Below, piece by piece: positions 7,479 to 14,726 of a stretch of 24,870 nucleotides of DNA. The position numbers and the translations under genes were made by a program. The stretch comes from DASZGI01 sp035938995. Its GTDB lineage: Bacteria; Actinomycetota; Actinomycetes; Streptomycetales; Catenulisporaceae. The stretch's first letter is position 1, and each line of letters opens with the position of its first letter. The stretch covers positions 1 through 24,870 of the forward strand of contig NZ_DASZGI010000306.1 in assembly GCF_035938995.1 (NCBI RefSeq), written 5' to 3'. Below the pieces are notes generated by a model. That model was not told the DNA's origin and ran no database searches. It saw only the letters and a list, made by a program, of their open reading frames with translations.

Positions 7479-8165
7479 ATGGGGAAAACGCAGGTAGACG
7501 TCGCGTTCATGGTCGCGATGGCGGAGGAGATCGACGGCGTCTTCGATCTCGAGCAGTGGGACGAGGCGCAGCCGGGGCCGTACGGAGTCCGCGAGTACCG
7601 CGGCGGGCCGACGTCCGCGGTCGTCGTCCACACCGGAATCGGGACGACGAACGCCGCCGCGGCCGCGCAGCACGCGCTCGATCTGTACGACCCCCGCCGC
7701 GTCGTGAACATGGGCCTGGTCGGCTGCCTTAACCGGGCGATCGAGATCGGCGTCGTGCACGCCGTGGCCGCCTGCGCCTTCTTCGACGTCGATGCGACCG
7801 CGTTCGGCTACCGGATAGGGCAGATCCCCCGAACCGCAGTCACGGAGTACGAGCTCAAGTCGCGCGTTCCGGACGCGCCGGAAGCGAAGCTCATTTCCGG
7901 CGACACGTTCGTCACTGATCCGGGCGTCTTCCATCCGGACTTGAACGGCTTCGCGGCCGACTTCGTCGACATGGAACTGGCCGCCATCGCGCACACGCTC
8001 TTCCGCCACGATCTGCTCGACCGGCTGGAGAGCTACAAGGCGCCCTCGGACTACTGCGATGACGAATCCACCGACGCCTTTGACCTGAACATGCCTAAGG
8101 CGTTGGCCAACCTGGCAGGGGTCGCCGAAAGCATCCTGCGCGGCGGACCGGATGTGATCGCATGA
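7479..8165 (+). CDS. 5'-methylthioadenosine/S-adenosylhomocysteine nucleosidase (MTAN-like), 228 aa
   Basis: This is a PNP/UDP phosphorylase-superfamily nucleosidase of MTAN length (the E. coli enzyme has about 232 residues). The family hydrolyses S-adenosylhomocysteine to adenine and S-ribosylhomocysteine, and methylthioadenosine likewise. Landmarks are the N-terminal AMAEEIDGV with the conserved acidic residues, the glycine-rich VNMGLVGCLNRAIEIGVVHAV (74-94, landmark only), SGDTFV (140-145), VDMELAAIAH (163-172) with the Met/Glu pair that contacts the substrate ribose, and Asp191 in APSDYCDD at the position of the catalytic Asp. Glycine-rich turns are more divergent than in E. coli MTAN, so specificity is not certain. 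The stop overlaps the ATG of the LuxS-like gene (ATGA), so the two products are made together. In the canonical pathway MTAN supplies the LuxS substrate. Confidence 0.87.
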   Translation: MGKTQVDVAFMVAMAEEIDGVFDLEQWDEAQPGPYGVREYRGGPTSAVVVHTGIGTTNAAAAAQHALDLYDPRRVVNMGLVGCLNRAIEIGVVHAVAACAFFDVDATAFGYRIGQIPRTAVTEYELKSRVPDAPEAKLISGDTFVTDPGVFHPDLNGFAADFVDMELAAIAHTLFRHDLLDRLESYKAPSDYCDDESTDAFDLNMPKALANLAGVAESILRGGPDVIA

Positions 8166-9142
8166 CCGTGACTGTCGAGCTGCTCGCGCAGCATTCCGGC
8201 GACAAGGACCACCTGGCGATGACCGGTGGCACCCTCTCCCCGGACAAGCTCGCCCGCACCGACCGCGATACCCCGCTCCGCCTCGACCACGTCTTCTTCC
8301 CCGTCGCGTCATTTGATCCCGGCCAGACGCCCGACAACGCGCGGCGGCTGTTTTCCGGCATCCACTCGCTGGAGCACGCACTCGCCTCACCCGAGGGCGG
8401 CGACCTGCGCGCACGGATCGCCGAACGCGCCGCCGATCCGGCTCTCGGCAAGCAGCTGATCGACATGTCGCCGTACATTCCCGGCCTTCTCGACGCCGAT
8501 GGCACGTCACCGCTGACGATCGGCTTCCGCTCCACCTTCGTCACCGACGGCAAGGCGCTCTCGCTCCCCGTCCTGACCGACGCATATGCCGACAGCCTTC
8601 GCCTGATCCGTGATCATTTCGCAAGTGGCGGCATTGTCCCGTTCGCGACGCCCGAGTCGTGCGGGCAATACGACATGCACAGCGCGGCGGCCGCAATCGA
8701 CCTCATCGATCAAGCCGACGCGTCTGCGCCCGTCCGGGAATCAAGCGCTGAAACGCACGCACGCCTGCTCTACGTATGCGATCTGCGTTTGGTGAAGCCG
8801 CGCCTCCCTGAGGCATTCGAACAGCGCGTTCTGGACGTCTTAGCCGGGCACCTGATCTCGCAAGCGGTCGAGCGGTGCGCCGCAGTGCTTACAGGCAACG
8901 CAATGTCCGCAGGCAACTTCGGATGCAGCACCGGCGAGTACCTTGTCGTGGCCGATCCAGATGTTGGCGCGCGCGACGTGCTGCTGACACGCGCACACGT
9001 CGCGATCGCCGAGACGCTGCTCGACCTGGCCGCATATGACGGCGATGATCCCCTTCGCCGCGCCGCCGCCGACGATGCCCGATTCTGCCTGGAACACATC
9101 GAGCGCTACCGGCCGGAAATCCGGCGCGCCGCGCTGCGCTAG
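8162..9142 (+). CDS. Divergent LuxS-like protein with two tandem LuxS-type halves, 326 aa
   Basis: The N-terminal half (about 30-190) matches S-ribosylhomocysteine lyase: HSLEH (68-72) equals the HTLEH zinc/catalytic motif, LIDMSP (99-104) equals IDISP, and CGQYDMHS (167-174) carries the third zinc-ligand Cys. The segment holding the LuxS catalytic Cys (GCRTGFY) is replaced by a roughly 12-residue insert and GFRSTF (121-126), so the Cys is Phe. The C-terminal half (about 198-326) starts LLYVCDLRLVKP, like LuxS AITVFDLRFCVP, lacks HxxEH, but has FGCSTGEYLV (254-262) at the catalytic-Cys position. Canonical LuxS is about 160-170 residues, so this is twice the size. The natural reading is a fused pseudo-dimer. 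A TTA codon (8840-8842, Leu227) is present. The stop codon lies in a 56-bp palindrome. LuxS is rare in mycelial actinomycetes, which normally use SahH. Activity is unknown. Confidence 0.8.
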   Translation: MTVTVELLAQHSGDKDHLAMTGGTLSPDKLARTDRDTPLRLDHVFFPVASFDPGQTPDNARRLFSGIHSLEHALASPEGGDLRARIAERAADPALGKQLIDMSPYIPGLLDADGTSPLTIGFRSTFVTDGKALSLPVLTDAYADSLRLIRDHFASGGIVPFATPESCGQYDMHSAAAAIDLIDQADASAPVRESSAETHARLLYVCDLRLVKPRLPEAFEQRVLDVLAGHLISQAVERCAAVLTGNAMSAGNFGCSTGEYLVVADPDVGARDVLLTRAHVAIAETLLDLAAYDGDDPLRRAAADDARFCLEHIERYRPEIRRAALR

Positions 9143-9194
9143 GGGTGTTTGGAAAGTATCGTCGGGCCCGACGATACTTTCCAAACACCCCTAG
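9139..9194. terminator. 56-bp perfect palindrome, probable bidirectional terminator
   Basis: Two 28-bp arms (9139-9166 and 9167-9194) are exact reverse complements with no loop, centred on GGGCCC. The left edge includes the TAG stop of the LuxS-like gene. It sits between convergent genes, the LuxS-like gene (+) and the small ORF ending at 9210 (-), as expected of a shared terminator. No U-tract follows on either side, which is usual for actinomycete terminators. Such a long perfect loopless arm is exceptional. Confidence 0.75.
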
Positions 9195-9209
9195 GCCCCG
9201 GCCCCGGAA

Positions 9210-9329
9210 TCAGGGCTCGGTCGGCGGCGACTGCTCGAATCCAAGGCGCAGCCACCAGGGCCGCTGCCGCGTGCTGTCCGGAATGCCGCGCGGCGTCGGC
9301 GCCACGCGGGTGGCTCTCTGCTCGGTCAT
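9210..9329 (-). CDS. Small ORF, 39 aa, unknown
   Basis: The ORF runs from ATG 9329 to TGA 9210, with GAGAGGG about 6 nt upstream of the ATG as a reasonable ribosome binding site. The product is basic and Pro/Arg-rich (begins MTEQRATRVAPTPRG) with an aromatic patch PWWLRLGF near the C-terminus and an acidic end PPTEP. There is no signal peptide, no membrane helix and no recognised family. It converges on the palindrome and is divergent from the XRE/NB-ARC/TPR regulator gene, with 421 bp between the two starts. Candidate roles are a small regulatory or signal peptide for that regulator or a RiPP-like precursor; neither is shown by the sequence. It may be non-coding. Confidence 0.4.
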   Translation of the reverse strand: MTEQRATRVAPTPRGIPDSTRQRPWWLRLGFEQSPPTEP

Positions 9330-9750
9330 GAAGGTCCCTCTCAGGGATGACTGACCCGTGTGAGCGGACTGCTTCGGTCGCACCCGGTGCCGCCCCCGTG
9401 AAGCGCCGCGTGCAAGCGTCGCGGGCGGTGACGATTCGGCTGTATCCGTGTGCAACGTGCGGTGTAGTGGCATCATCGAGGCGGGGAGGGAAACCCGGGT
9501 ATCAAAGAACGAACGCATTTTCCAATCGAGCAAGCAGGCGATCCGAAATCGAACGCTGTTTCGGATTTCCGCATCGAGTACCGTCTTTGGGGCCGCCCCC
9601 CGTCTCGCCCGCACGCGAGGCGGGGCCCCCTGTCCACGCTGGCAGCCCCCCGCCGGCATCGGTACTGGTGCGCTGGTGCCACGGCACCGGTCACCACGAG
9701 CACCACCGGCACCACCCACGCCACACGACACGTTTCTGGGGAGGAAACGG
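9330..9750. other. Divergent intergenic region between the small ORF and the XRE regulator
   Basis: I see no convincing gene in these 421 bp. It is less GC-rich around 9490-9590, contains an inverted repeat at 9541-9566, and ends in a CAC-rich low-complexity stretch (about 9690-9730) just before the ribosome binding site GGGGAGGAAACGG of the regulator gene. It most likely holds promoters for both flanking genes. Confidence 0.6.
9541..9566. promoter_or_regulatory. Inverted repeat, candidate operator of the XRE regulator
   Basis: ATCCGAAA (9541-9548) and TTTCGGAT (9559-9566) are exact reverse complements with a 10-nt spacer, so the half-sites are centred 18 bp apart. XRE-type dimers recognise such dyads. 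It lies about 185 bp upstream of the regulator ATG in a locally AT-richer patch. Autoregulation is inferred. Confidence 0.4.
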
Positions 9751-12132
9751 ATGGATGAGGGGCGCGCCGCGTTCGCGCGGCGGATGGCGCGGTTACGTGA
9801 GGACGCAGGTCTAAGCCAACGCGCCCTGGCGCGGGAGGTTTACGTCGACCACTCGCTCATCACCCGGCTGGAGAGCGGGCAGCGCAGCGCGGATCCGCAG
9901 CTCGCCTCGCGGATCGGCGAGCGGCTCGGCGCGGCCGAGGAGCTGCGCGCGCTGGCCGAGGCGGCCCGGCGCACCCGTAGGTCGGCCGCCAAAGTCCGGG
10001 ACGCTCAGGCCGACGCCGAGGCGGATCCCGCACCGCGATCGCCGGCGAGTGCGCGTGACGCCACGGCCCCGGCGGCGCGTGTCGCGAGCGTGCTGCCTCC
10101 GGCTGCCTCCGCGCTCGTCGGACGCGAACCTGAGTACGCACGGCTCGAGGCATTCCTCTCGCCCGACGCGGACGTTCCGGGCGCTGCGCGCGTGTGCGTG
10201 GTCACCGGCATGCCCGGCATCGGCAAGACCGCGCTCGCGGTGGGCGCCGCTCACAGCTTCGGTGACCGGTTCGCGGACGGCTGCCTGTTCATCGACCTGC
10301 GCGGCTTCGCGCCCCGGCCGGATCCGGTGTCCCCGGCCGACGCGCTTGCGCTGCTCCTCGCGGACCTGGGCGTAGCCGAGCAGACGATCCCGGCGACGCT
10401 GCCCGGGCGCATCGGCTTGTTCCGCAACGAGACCGCGCACAAGCGGCTCCTGCTGATCCTGGACAACGCGGACTCGGTCGAGCAGGTCAATTCCCTGCTT
10501 CCGGCCGCGGCCGGCTGCCGGGTGCTGGTCACCAGCCGCAGGCGCCTGCCAGCCCTCGACGACGCCGACGTGATCGCGCTCGACCCGCTCTCCCGCGACG
10601 CCGGCGCGACTCTCTTCCGCCGGGTGTGCGTGCGCGCCGACGCGTGGGACGGGGCCGTGCGGCGCATCGTCGGAGCCTGCGGCGGCCATCCGCTGGCGAT
10701 CAGGATCCTGGCAGCGCGGTGCCGGGCCGACGCGAGCCTCACCCCGCACCTGCTGGCCGGCAAGCTCGCCGATGCGCGCGGGCGGATGCAGCGGATCGAG
10801 GACGACGAGCGCAGCATCGCGGACGCCTTCGACATCTCATTCGCCCTGCTGCCGGCCGGCCAGCAGCGCATCTTCGCCCTGCTCGGGCTGCACCCGCCGG
10901 TCGAATTCGACGCCTGCACCGTCGCGGCGCTCGCTGACCGCACTGTGCCGGCGACGGAACGCCTGCTGGAGCAGCTGTTCCTGGCCGGACTGCTCGAGCC
11001 GGGCGGTCCCGGCCGCTACCGGATGCACGACCTGCTCGTGCACTACGCGGGCCAAGTGGCCGAGCGGGCGCTGCCGAAATCGGAGATCCACGCGGCTGTG
11101 CGCCGGCTCCTCGACGCCGCCCTGCTCGCCTGTCACGAGGCGGACCAGGTCATCACGCCCCACCGGTACCGGGTGCCGCTCGTCGCCACGCCGTCCGGAC
11201 CGGCCGGGCACCGCACGTTCACAAGCTACGCGGCGGCGCACTCCTGGCTGACCGGCTCGCTGGACACCCTGTCAGCCTTCTGTGAGACAGCCCGCGAATA
11301 CGGATACGACGAACACTGCTGGCAGCTGGCTTACACGCTGCGCGGCATCTTCTTCCTCGGCAAGCACTGGGCCGCGTGGGAACGTACGCACGACGCGGCG
11401 TTGGCCGCCGCCCGGCGTCTCGGGGATCGGCGAGCCCAAGGCGTGACGCTGAACAACCTCGGCTTGCTGTACTGCCTCCAAGGCAGATACGACAAGGCTC
11501 ACGTCGCGCTGTCCGAGGCGATCGGCCTTTTCCAAGCGACAAAGGACCCGCACGGCGAGTTCACCGCGCGCTCGCATCGCGCCTGGATGCTGCACTGCCT
11601 CGGCCGTTACGGCGAGGCGTTGGCCGAACAAAGCGCGGCGCTCGCGTTCCACCAGCAGGCGGGCTCCGCACGGAACATCGCGATCACCAAGCGCGACATG
11701 GCCTCCACCGAAGTCGAACTCTGCCGCATCGACGACGCGATCAAGCATCTGCGCGATGCGGCCGACGCGTTCGGTGCACTCGGGCTGCCGCTAGACATGA
11801 CGATGACGCTCAACGCCCTCGGCGAAGCGACACTGCGCTCAGGTGACTACAAGACCGCGGAACGGCACCACGAGGCCGCGCTCGAGGCCGCGGTCCGCTC
11901 CGGCAGCCCGTACGAGAAGGCGCGCGCCCACGCGGGTCTCGGCCGGCAGGCCCGGCTGACCGGCCGTCCTGCCCGCGCCCGCCACCAGCTGACCCGGGCG
12001 GCGCGGCTCTACCGCGAGCTCGGCGCCGCGCGGGAGGCCGCAGAGGTCGACGTGTGGATCAGCACCGTGATCGACAAGCCGAGGGCGCGAAGGCCGGCAC
12101 ACGCATCCGGGCCCGACTCCGCGGCCGCGTGA
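9751..12132 (+). CDS. XRE-type HTH / NB-ARC / TPR regulator (STAND NTPase), 793 aa
   Basis: The domains in order are: an N-terminal XRE helix-turn-helix (about 6-65, ARLREDAGLSQRALAREVY with HSLITRLESGQR), an Ala-rich linker (70-120), an NB-ARC/STAND NTPase (about 120-400) with Walker A GMPGIGKT (153-160) and Walker B LLLILDNAD, a winged-helix segment (MHDLLVHYAG), and C-terminal TPRs (about 560-770, for example NNLGLLYCLQGRYDKAH, and LGRYGEALAEQSAALAFH). In this family the TPRs sense a ligand or partner and the NTPase controls oligomerisation; many act as pathway-specific regulators. I chose ATG 9751 because GGGGAGGAAACGG precedes it directly; the frame is open further upstream but non-coding there. 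Leu15 is a TTA codon (9793-9795). The gene is downstream of the LuxS-like operon and divergent from a small ORF. Confidence 0.92.
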   Translation: MDEGRAAFARRMARLREDAGLSQRALAREVYVDHSLITRLESGQRSADPQLASRIGERLGAAEELRALAEAARRTRRSAAKVRDAQADAEADPAPRSPASARDATAPAARVASVLPPAASALVGREPEYARLEAFLSPDADVPGAARVCVVTGMPGIGKTALAVGAAHSFGDRFADGCLFIDLRGFAPRPDPVSPADALALLLADLGVAEQTIPATLPGRIGLFRNETAHKRLLLILDNADSVEQVNSLLPAAAGCRVLVTSRRRLPALDDADVIALDPLSRDAGATLFRRVCVRADAWDGAVRRIVGACGGHPLAIRILAARCRADASLTPHLLAGKLADARGRMQRIEDDERSIADAFDISFALLPAGQQRIFALLGLHPPVEFDACTVAALADRTVPATERLLEQLFLAGLLEPGGPGRYRMHDLLVHYAGQVAERALPKSEIHAAVRRLLDAALLACHEADQVITPHRYRVPLVATPSGPAGHRTFTSYAAAHSWLTGSLDTLSAFCETAREYGYDEHCWQLAYTLRGIFFLGKHWAAWERTHDAALAAARRLGDRRAQGVTLNNLGLLYCLQGRYDKAHVALSEAIGLFQATKDPHGEFTARSHRAWMLHCLGRYGEALAEQSAALAFHQQAGSARNIAITKRDMASTEVELCRIDDAIKHLRDAADAFGALGLPLDMTMTLNALGEATLRSGDYKTAERHHEAALEAAVRSGSPYEKARAHAGLGRQARLTGRPARARHQLTRAARLYRELGAAREAAEVDVWISTVIDKPRARRPAHASGPDSAAA

Positions 12133-12299
12133 AGGGACGGTCGATAGCACTCGGCTCCTACGACCTCTTCCTCTCCTTCGGCGGCCCGGCGATAGCGCCT
12201 CCCTGCGGGAGATCGCCCAAGCCGAGGTCGCCGCCGCCTATGCCCGCATGCCCTGTCAGGTACTCAAGGCCCCGCGGCGCTTCACCCGACCGCCCGCCG

Positions 12300-12893
12300 T
12301 CAGGCTCCGGCCGCTCGCTGCGAGGCAGGAACCCAGTCCGCGCCGTGCCCCAGGATCGCACGGGCCGCCTTGTCGACGGCGTAGACGATCTCCACAGAGC
12401 CGCCCGGCAGAGCGCGCTCTCGCTCAAAGGTCAGTCCGGCCTCGGTGCTGAGCGACGGCGTGAGGCGCATTCCGTCGCCGAAGAGGATCGGCAGCACGAC
12501 CAGCTCGATGCTGTCCAGCGCACCGAGCGCTCGGTACGTCTCGATCGTGCGGGGACCTCCGATCAGGTGCACGTCGCCGCCGCGGTTGGCCGCCCGCACC
12601 TTTTCCAGCAGCTGGACGGGATCGCTGTCGGTCACCACGTGGTCGGGCGTGCCGGCGGGCCGCTGCGAACCGAGCACGAACACGTTGAGGTCGGGCCACG
12701 GCCACCGGTTGTTCGACAGAGCCGGTTCAAAGGTTGTCCGGCCCATCAGTGCGGCCTCGCAGGTCTCCAGGAACTCGCGGATGCCGTGGCTCTGGCCCGA
12801 GACGAAGGCGGGGTCGGCGCTGTGCGCGGGCCACCCGCTCGGCGTGGTGATGTAGCCGTCGGCGCTGATGCCCAGGCGGGCGCGGATCTTCAT
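12300..12893 (-). CDS. Dihydrofolate reductase-family (RibD C-terminal-like) protein, 197 aa
   Basis: This is a member of the RibD_C/DHFR-like fold family. It begins MKIRARLGISADGYITTPSG, matching the usual first strand and S-x-DG-x-I motif. It continues with LMGRTTFEP (about 49-57), the Rossmann-like VHLIGGPRTI (NADPH-binding glycine motif) and the end strand SIELVVLPILFGDGMRL. Members are NAD(P)H-dependent reductases of unknown substrate; few are true folate reductases. ATG 12893 is preceded by GGAAGGAACC as the ribosome binding site. The C-terminus is somewhat extended (beyond about 180). The gene is divergent from a TetR gene with 215 bp between them, a typical regulator/target pair; a dyad at 12922-12936 lies just upstream of its start. 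Confidence 0.88.
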   Translation of the reverse strand: MKIRARLGISADGYITTPSGWPAHSADPAFVSGQSHGIREFLETCEAALMGRTTFEPALSNNRWPWPDLNVFVLGSQRPAGTPDHVVTDSDPVQLLEKVRAANRGGDVHLIGGPRTIETYRALGALDSIELVVLPILFGDGMRLTPSLSTEAGLTFERERALPGGSVEIVYAVDKAARAILGHGADWVPASQRAAGA

Positions 12894-12921
12894 GATCGGT
12901 TCCTTCCGAAGCGGTTCTGCC

Positions 12922-12936
12922 GTCTACCTTGTAGTC
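12922..12936. promoter_or_regulatory. Candidate repressor dyad upstream of the reductase gene
   Basis: GTCTAC-CTT-GTAGTC is a dyad with 5 of 6 arm pairs matching, lying about 30 bp upstream of the reductase ATG. It could be an operator for the divergent TetR protein, but it does not closely resemble the GACCGGTC dyad at the TetR gene's own promoter, so this is weak. Confidence 0.3.
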
Positions 12937-13048
12937 GGAGCCGATCTCGCGGCCTCTACGGCGCACCCAAAGAATTTTGGAATCCCTCACAGTGCGACGT
13001 CGACTACATCCGCCTCACGCCTCCTCACGTGCTCGAACGCGGCTGCCT

Positions 13049-13091
13049 TGCCCCATGGGCGCCGCGCGGGTCTAACATGAGACGACCGGTC
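13049..13091 (+). promoter_or_regulatory. TetR gene promoter with overlapping operator
   Basis: TTGCCC (13049-13054) and TAACAT (13074-13079) are spaced 19 nt apart. Immediately downstream lies the palindrome GACCGGTC (13084-13091), within a sequence resembling the GACCGGTC-type operators of actinobacterial TetR proteins. The position just after the minus-10 fits repression of its own transcription. Confidence 0.5.
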
Positions 13092-13108
13092 ATTTTGAGG
13101 AGGCGGCG

Positions 13109-13684
13109 ATGGTGCGAGAGAGCAAGCGCGAGGAGATCGTGGCGGCTGCGCTCGACCGCTTCCACGCCGACGGCTACAACGCCACCGGCGTCAAGGACAT
13201 CACAGACGCGGCCGGCGTTCCGAAGGGGTCCTTCTACAACCACTTCGAGAGCAAGGAATCGCTGGCCACGCTCGTCCTCGAGCGCTACGGCGAGACGCGG
13301 CGGCTTGACGAACTGGCCGACACATCGGTGGATCCCCTGGACCGGTTGCGGAACCACTTCACGTTTGCGCGGCGTGAGAATGAGAGCCGCGACTTCACCC
13401 GCGGGTGCATGTTCGGGAACTTCGGTGCTGAGATCGTCGACCACAGCGACGAAATCCGTGAGAGTGTCCGGCAGAGCTTTGACGCCTGGGCGCAGGCTCT
13501 CGCGTCGACGATTGCCGAGGCACGCGACGCTGGCACGGTTCGGGCCGACATCGATCCGGATAAGACCGCCCGATTCCTGCTCAGTGCTTGGGAAGGGACT
13601 CTCATCACTGCGCGCGTCTATCGCAGCACCGACGCGTTCGACACCTTCTTCGATATCGCTCTCGGGAGCTTGCTCAAGCCCTGA
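13109..13684 (+). CDS. TetR/AcrR-family transcriptional repressor, 191 aa
   Basis: The N-terminal HTH is clear: REEIVAAALDRFHADGYNATG, then VKDITDAAGVPKGSFYNHFESKESL (landmarks at about 7-52), with the recognition helix around PKGSFYNHF. The C-terminal ligand domain contains FTRGCMFGNFGAEIVDHS and WAQALASTIAEARDAGTVRAD, a pattern seen in the YxaF/LmrA-like and related C-terminal classes that sense small hydrophobic molecules or drugs. ATG 13109 has a good ribosome binding site, GAGGAGG (13097-13103). It probably controls itself through the GACCGGTC site, and possibly the divergent reductase gene. Confidence 0.94.
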   Translation: MVRESKREEIVAAALDRFHADGYNATGVKDITDAAGVPKGSFYNHFESKESLATLVLERYGETRRLDELADTSVDPLDRLRNHFTFARRENESRDFTRGCMFGNFGAEIVDHSDEIRESVRQSFDAWAQALASTIAEARDAGTVRADIDPDKTARFLLSAWEGTLITARVYRSTDAFDTFFDIALGSLLKP

Positions 13685-13781
13685 TGGCGTGGGGATTGGC
13701 ACGGGTCAAGGTGTCGGCGGATGAGCGGTGGGCGGTGTTCAGGCGGAGCGGGCGGAGCGATCCCTGCCGCAAAGTGGATGA

Positions 13782-13964
13782 CGGGCGCGGGGCGGCGGTG
13801 ACCTGTACGCACAGCTGGCGATCCTCGGCGCGCCGTCGATCGCCGGCAAGATCCCGCTGCCCGGCTACAGCCACGAGTGGCCGCTCTACGCACTCGGCGC
13901 ACCGGTCGCTGCCAGTCCTTCCGCGTCAGCTAGTCCGAGTGCGACGGGGACGTCGGCACCCTGA
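13782..13964 (+). pseudogene. Possible gene remnant (C-terminal fragment)
   Basis: A frame without any start codon runs from just after a TGA (13779-13781) to a TGA at 13962-13964. Its translation looks protein-like: DLYAQLAILGAPSIAGK, then LPGYSHEWPLYALGAPV, ending in an Ala/Ser/Pro tail (ASPSASASPS). This reads like the C-terminus of a longer, perhaps exported protein, whose front has been lost. I do not recognise the family. The rest of 13685-14049 shows nothing I can support. Confidence 0.35.
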
Positions 13965-14049
13965 TCAAGCCCGTTGAATCGGCAGGGGCGAACACGCGGT
14001 GTTCGCCCCCTGCTCGTTCTCGAGCATCGAGGTCGACAGCCGAAGAGAT

Positions 14050-14421
14050 TCAGCTCACGATGCCGTGGCTCCGATTCCATGCCACGGCATCGGAGTACCC
14101 CTGGACCATGCCCCAGATCCAGCATCCGAGCACTCCGATGAAGCCGATGAGCACGAGCGTCAGGATCCAGCTCAGGACGTACAGGCAGAGGATGAGCGCG
14201 CCGATGCCGCCCCGGCCGCTGATCATCGAGCCGAGGCCGGGGATGAAGAACGAAGCCAGCACGGCGACGCCGGGGGACTTCGGGGCGACCATCATCGGGT
14301 ACGGCTGCATGTACGGACCCTGCTGGTAAGGACCCATCTGCTGCTGGTAGCCAGGCGCCGGATACGGCTGCGGTGGCAGTGGCTGCTGCCCCGACGGAAC
14401 GGCGTCCTGCGGTTCGAACAT
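14050..14421 (-). CDS. Small membrane protein with Pro/Gln/Tyr-rich N-terminus, TM2-like, 123 aa
   Basis: The N-terminal 45 residues are rich in Pro, Gln and Tyr (for example PQPYPAPGYQQQ), a cytosolic low-complexity tail common in actinomycete envelope proteins. Two membrane segments follow: about 50-68 (GVAVLASFFIPGLGSMISG, the TM2-domain signature of a Pro-Gly-Leu-Gly turn in the first helix) and about 73-106. The C-terminal tail is short. Function is unknown. I chose ATG 14421, preceded by GAGGGGG; an in-frame upstream ATG would add about 54 arginine-rich residues that look non-coding. The gene is isolated on the minus strand and divergent from the hydrolase gene. Confidence 0.8.
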   Translation of the reverse strand: MFEPQDAVPSGQQPLPPQPYPAPGYQQQMGPYQQGPYMQPYPMMVAPKSPGVAVLASFFIPGLGSMISGRGGIGALILCLYVLSWILTLVLIGFIGVLGCWIWGMVQGYSDAVAWNRSHGIVS

Positions 14422-14726
14422 GACGGCGAACCCCCTCTTATCCGAATGCTGCGAAAAACCTGATGCGGTGAGCCGGCCCCGGCTGACAGCGTAGGCGGTA
14501 CAGCGGTCGCGCACGGGCGAATGCACCAATCGGCGCTCTTGAATCGATGCCTCGGGCAGTCGCGTCCCCGCGGCTCCCGACACGGGGACGGCGTGCGCGG
14601 GGCAGCGGCGTCACCCTTTGGTGAACCTTGGTCCGCCAGGGGAATACAGCGTCTATCCGAATCCGGCGACGACTCGGCGCCTGGCTCGGCCCGCGTCCCT
14701 CAGGGACACGATCATGTAAGGAAACG

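Noticed and set aside
9690..9730. CAC-rich near-repeat before the XRE regulator
   Set aside because: It is low complexity without a regular period, probably just the 5' leader.
12133..12299. Protein-like stretch (SLREIAQAEVAAAYARMP) after the XRE regulator
   Set aside because: It is too short, has no start or ribosome binding site, and I could not match it to a family. It may be a remnant but cannot be supported.
12940..13020. Protein-like stretch (YGAPKEFWNPSQCDVDY) between the reductase and TetR genes
   Set aside because: It lies in a divergent promoter region with no start and its frame continues only as Arg-rich noise; treated as non-coding.
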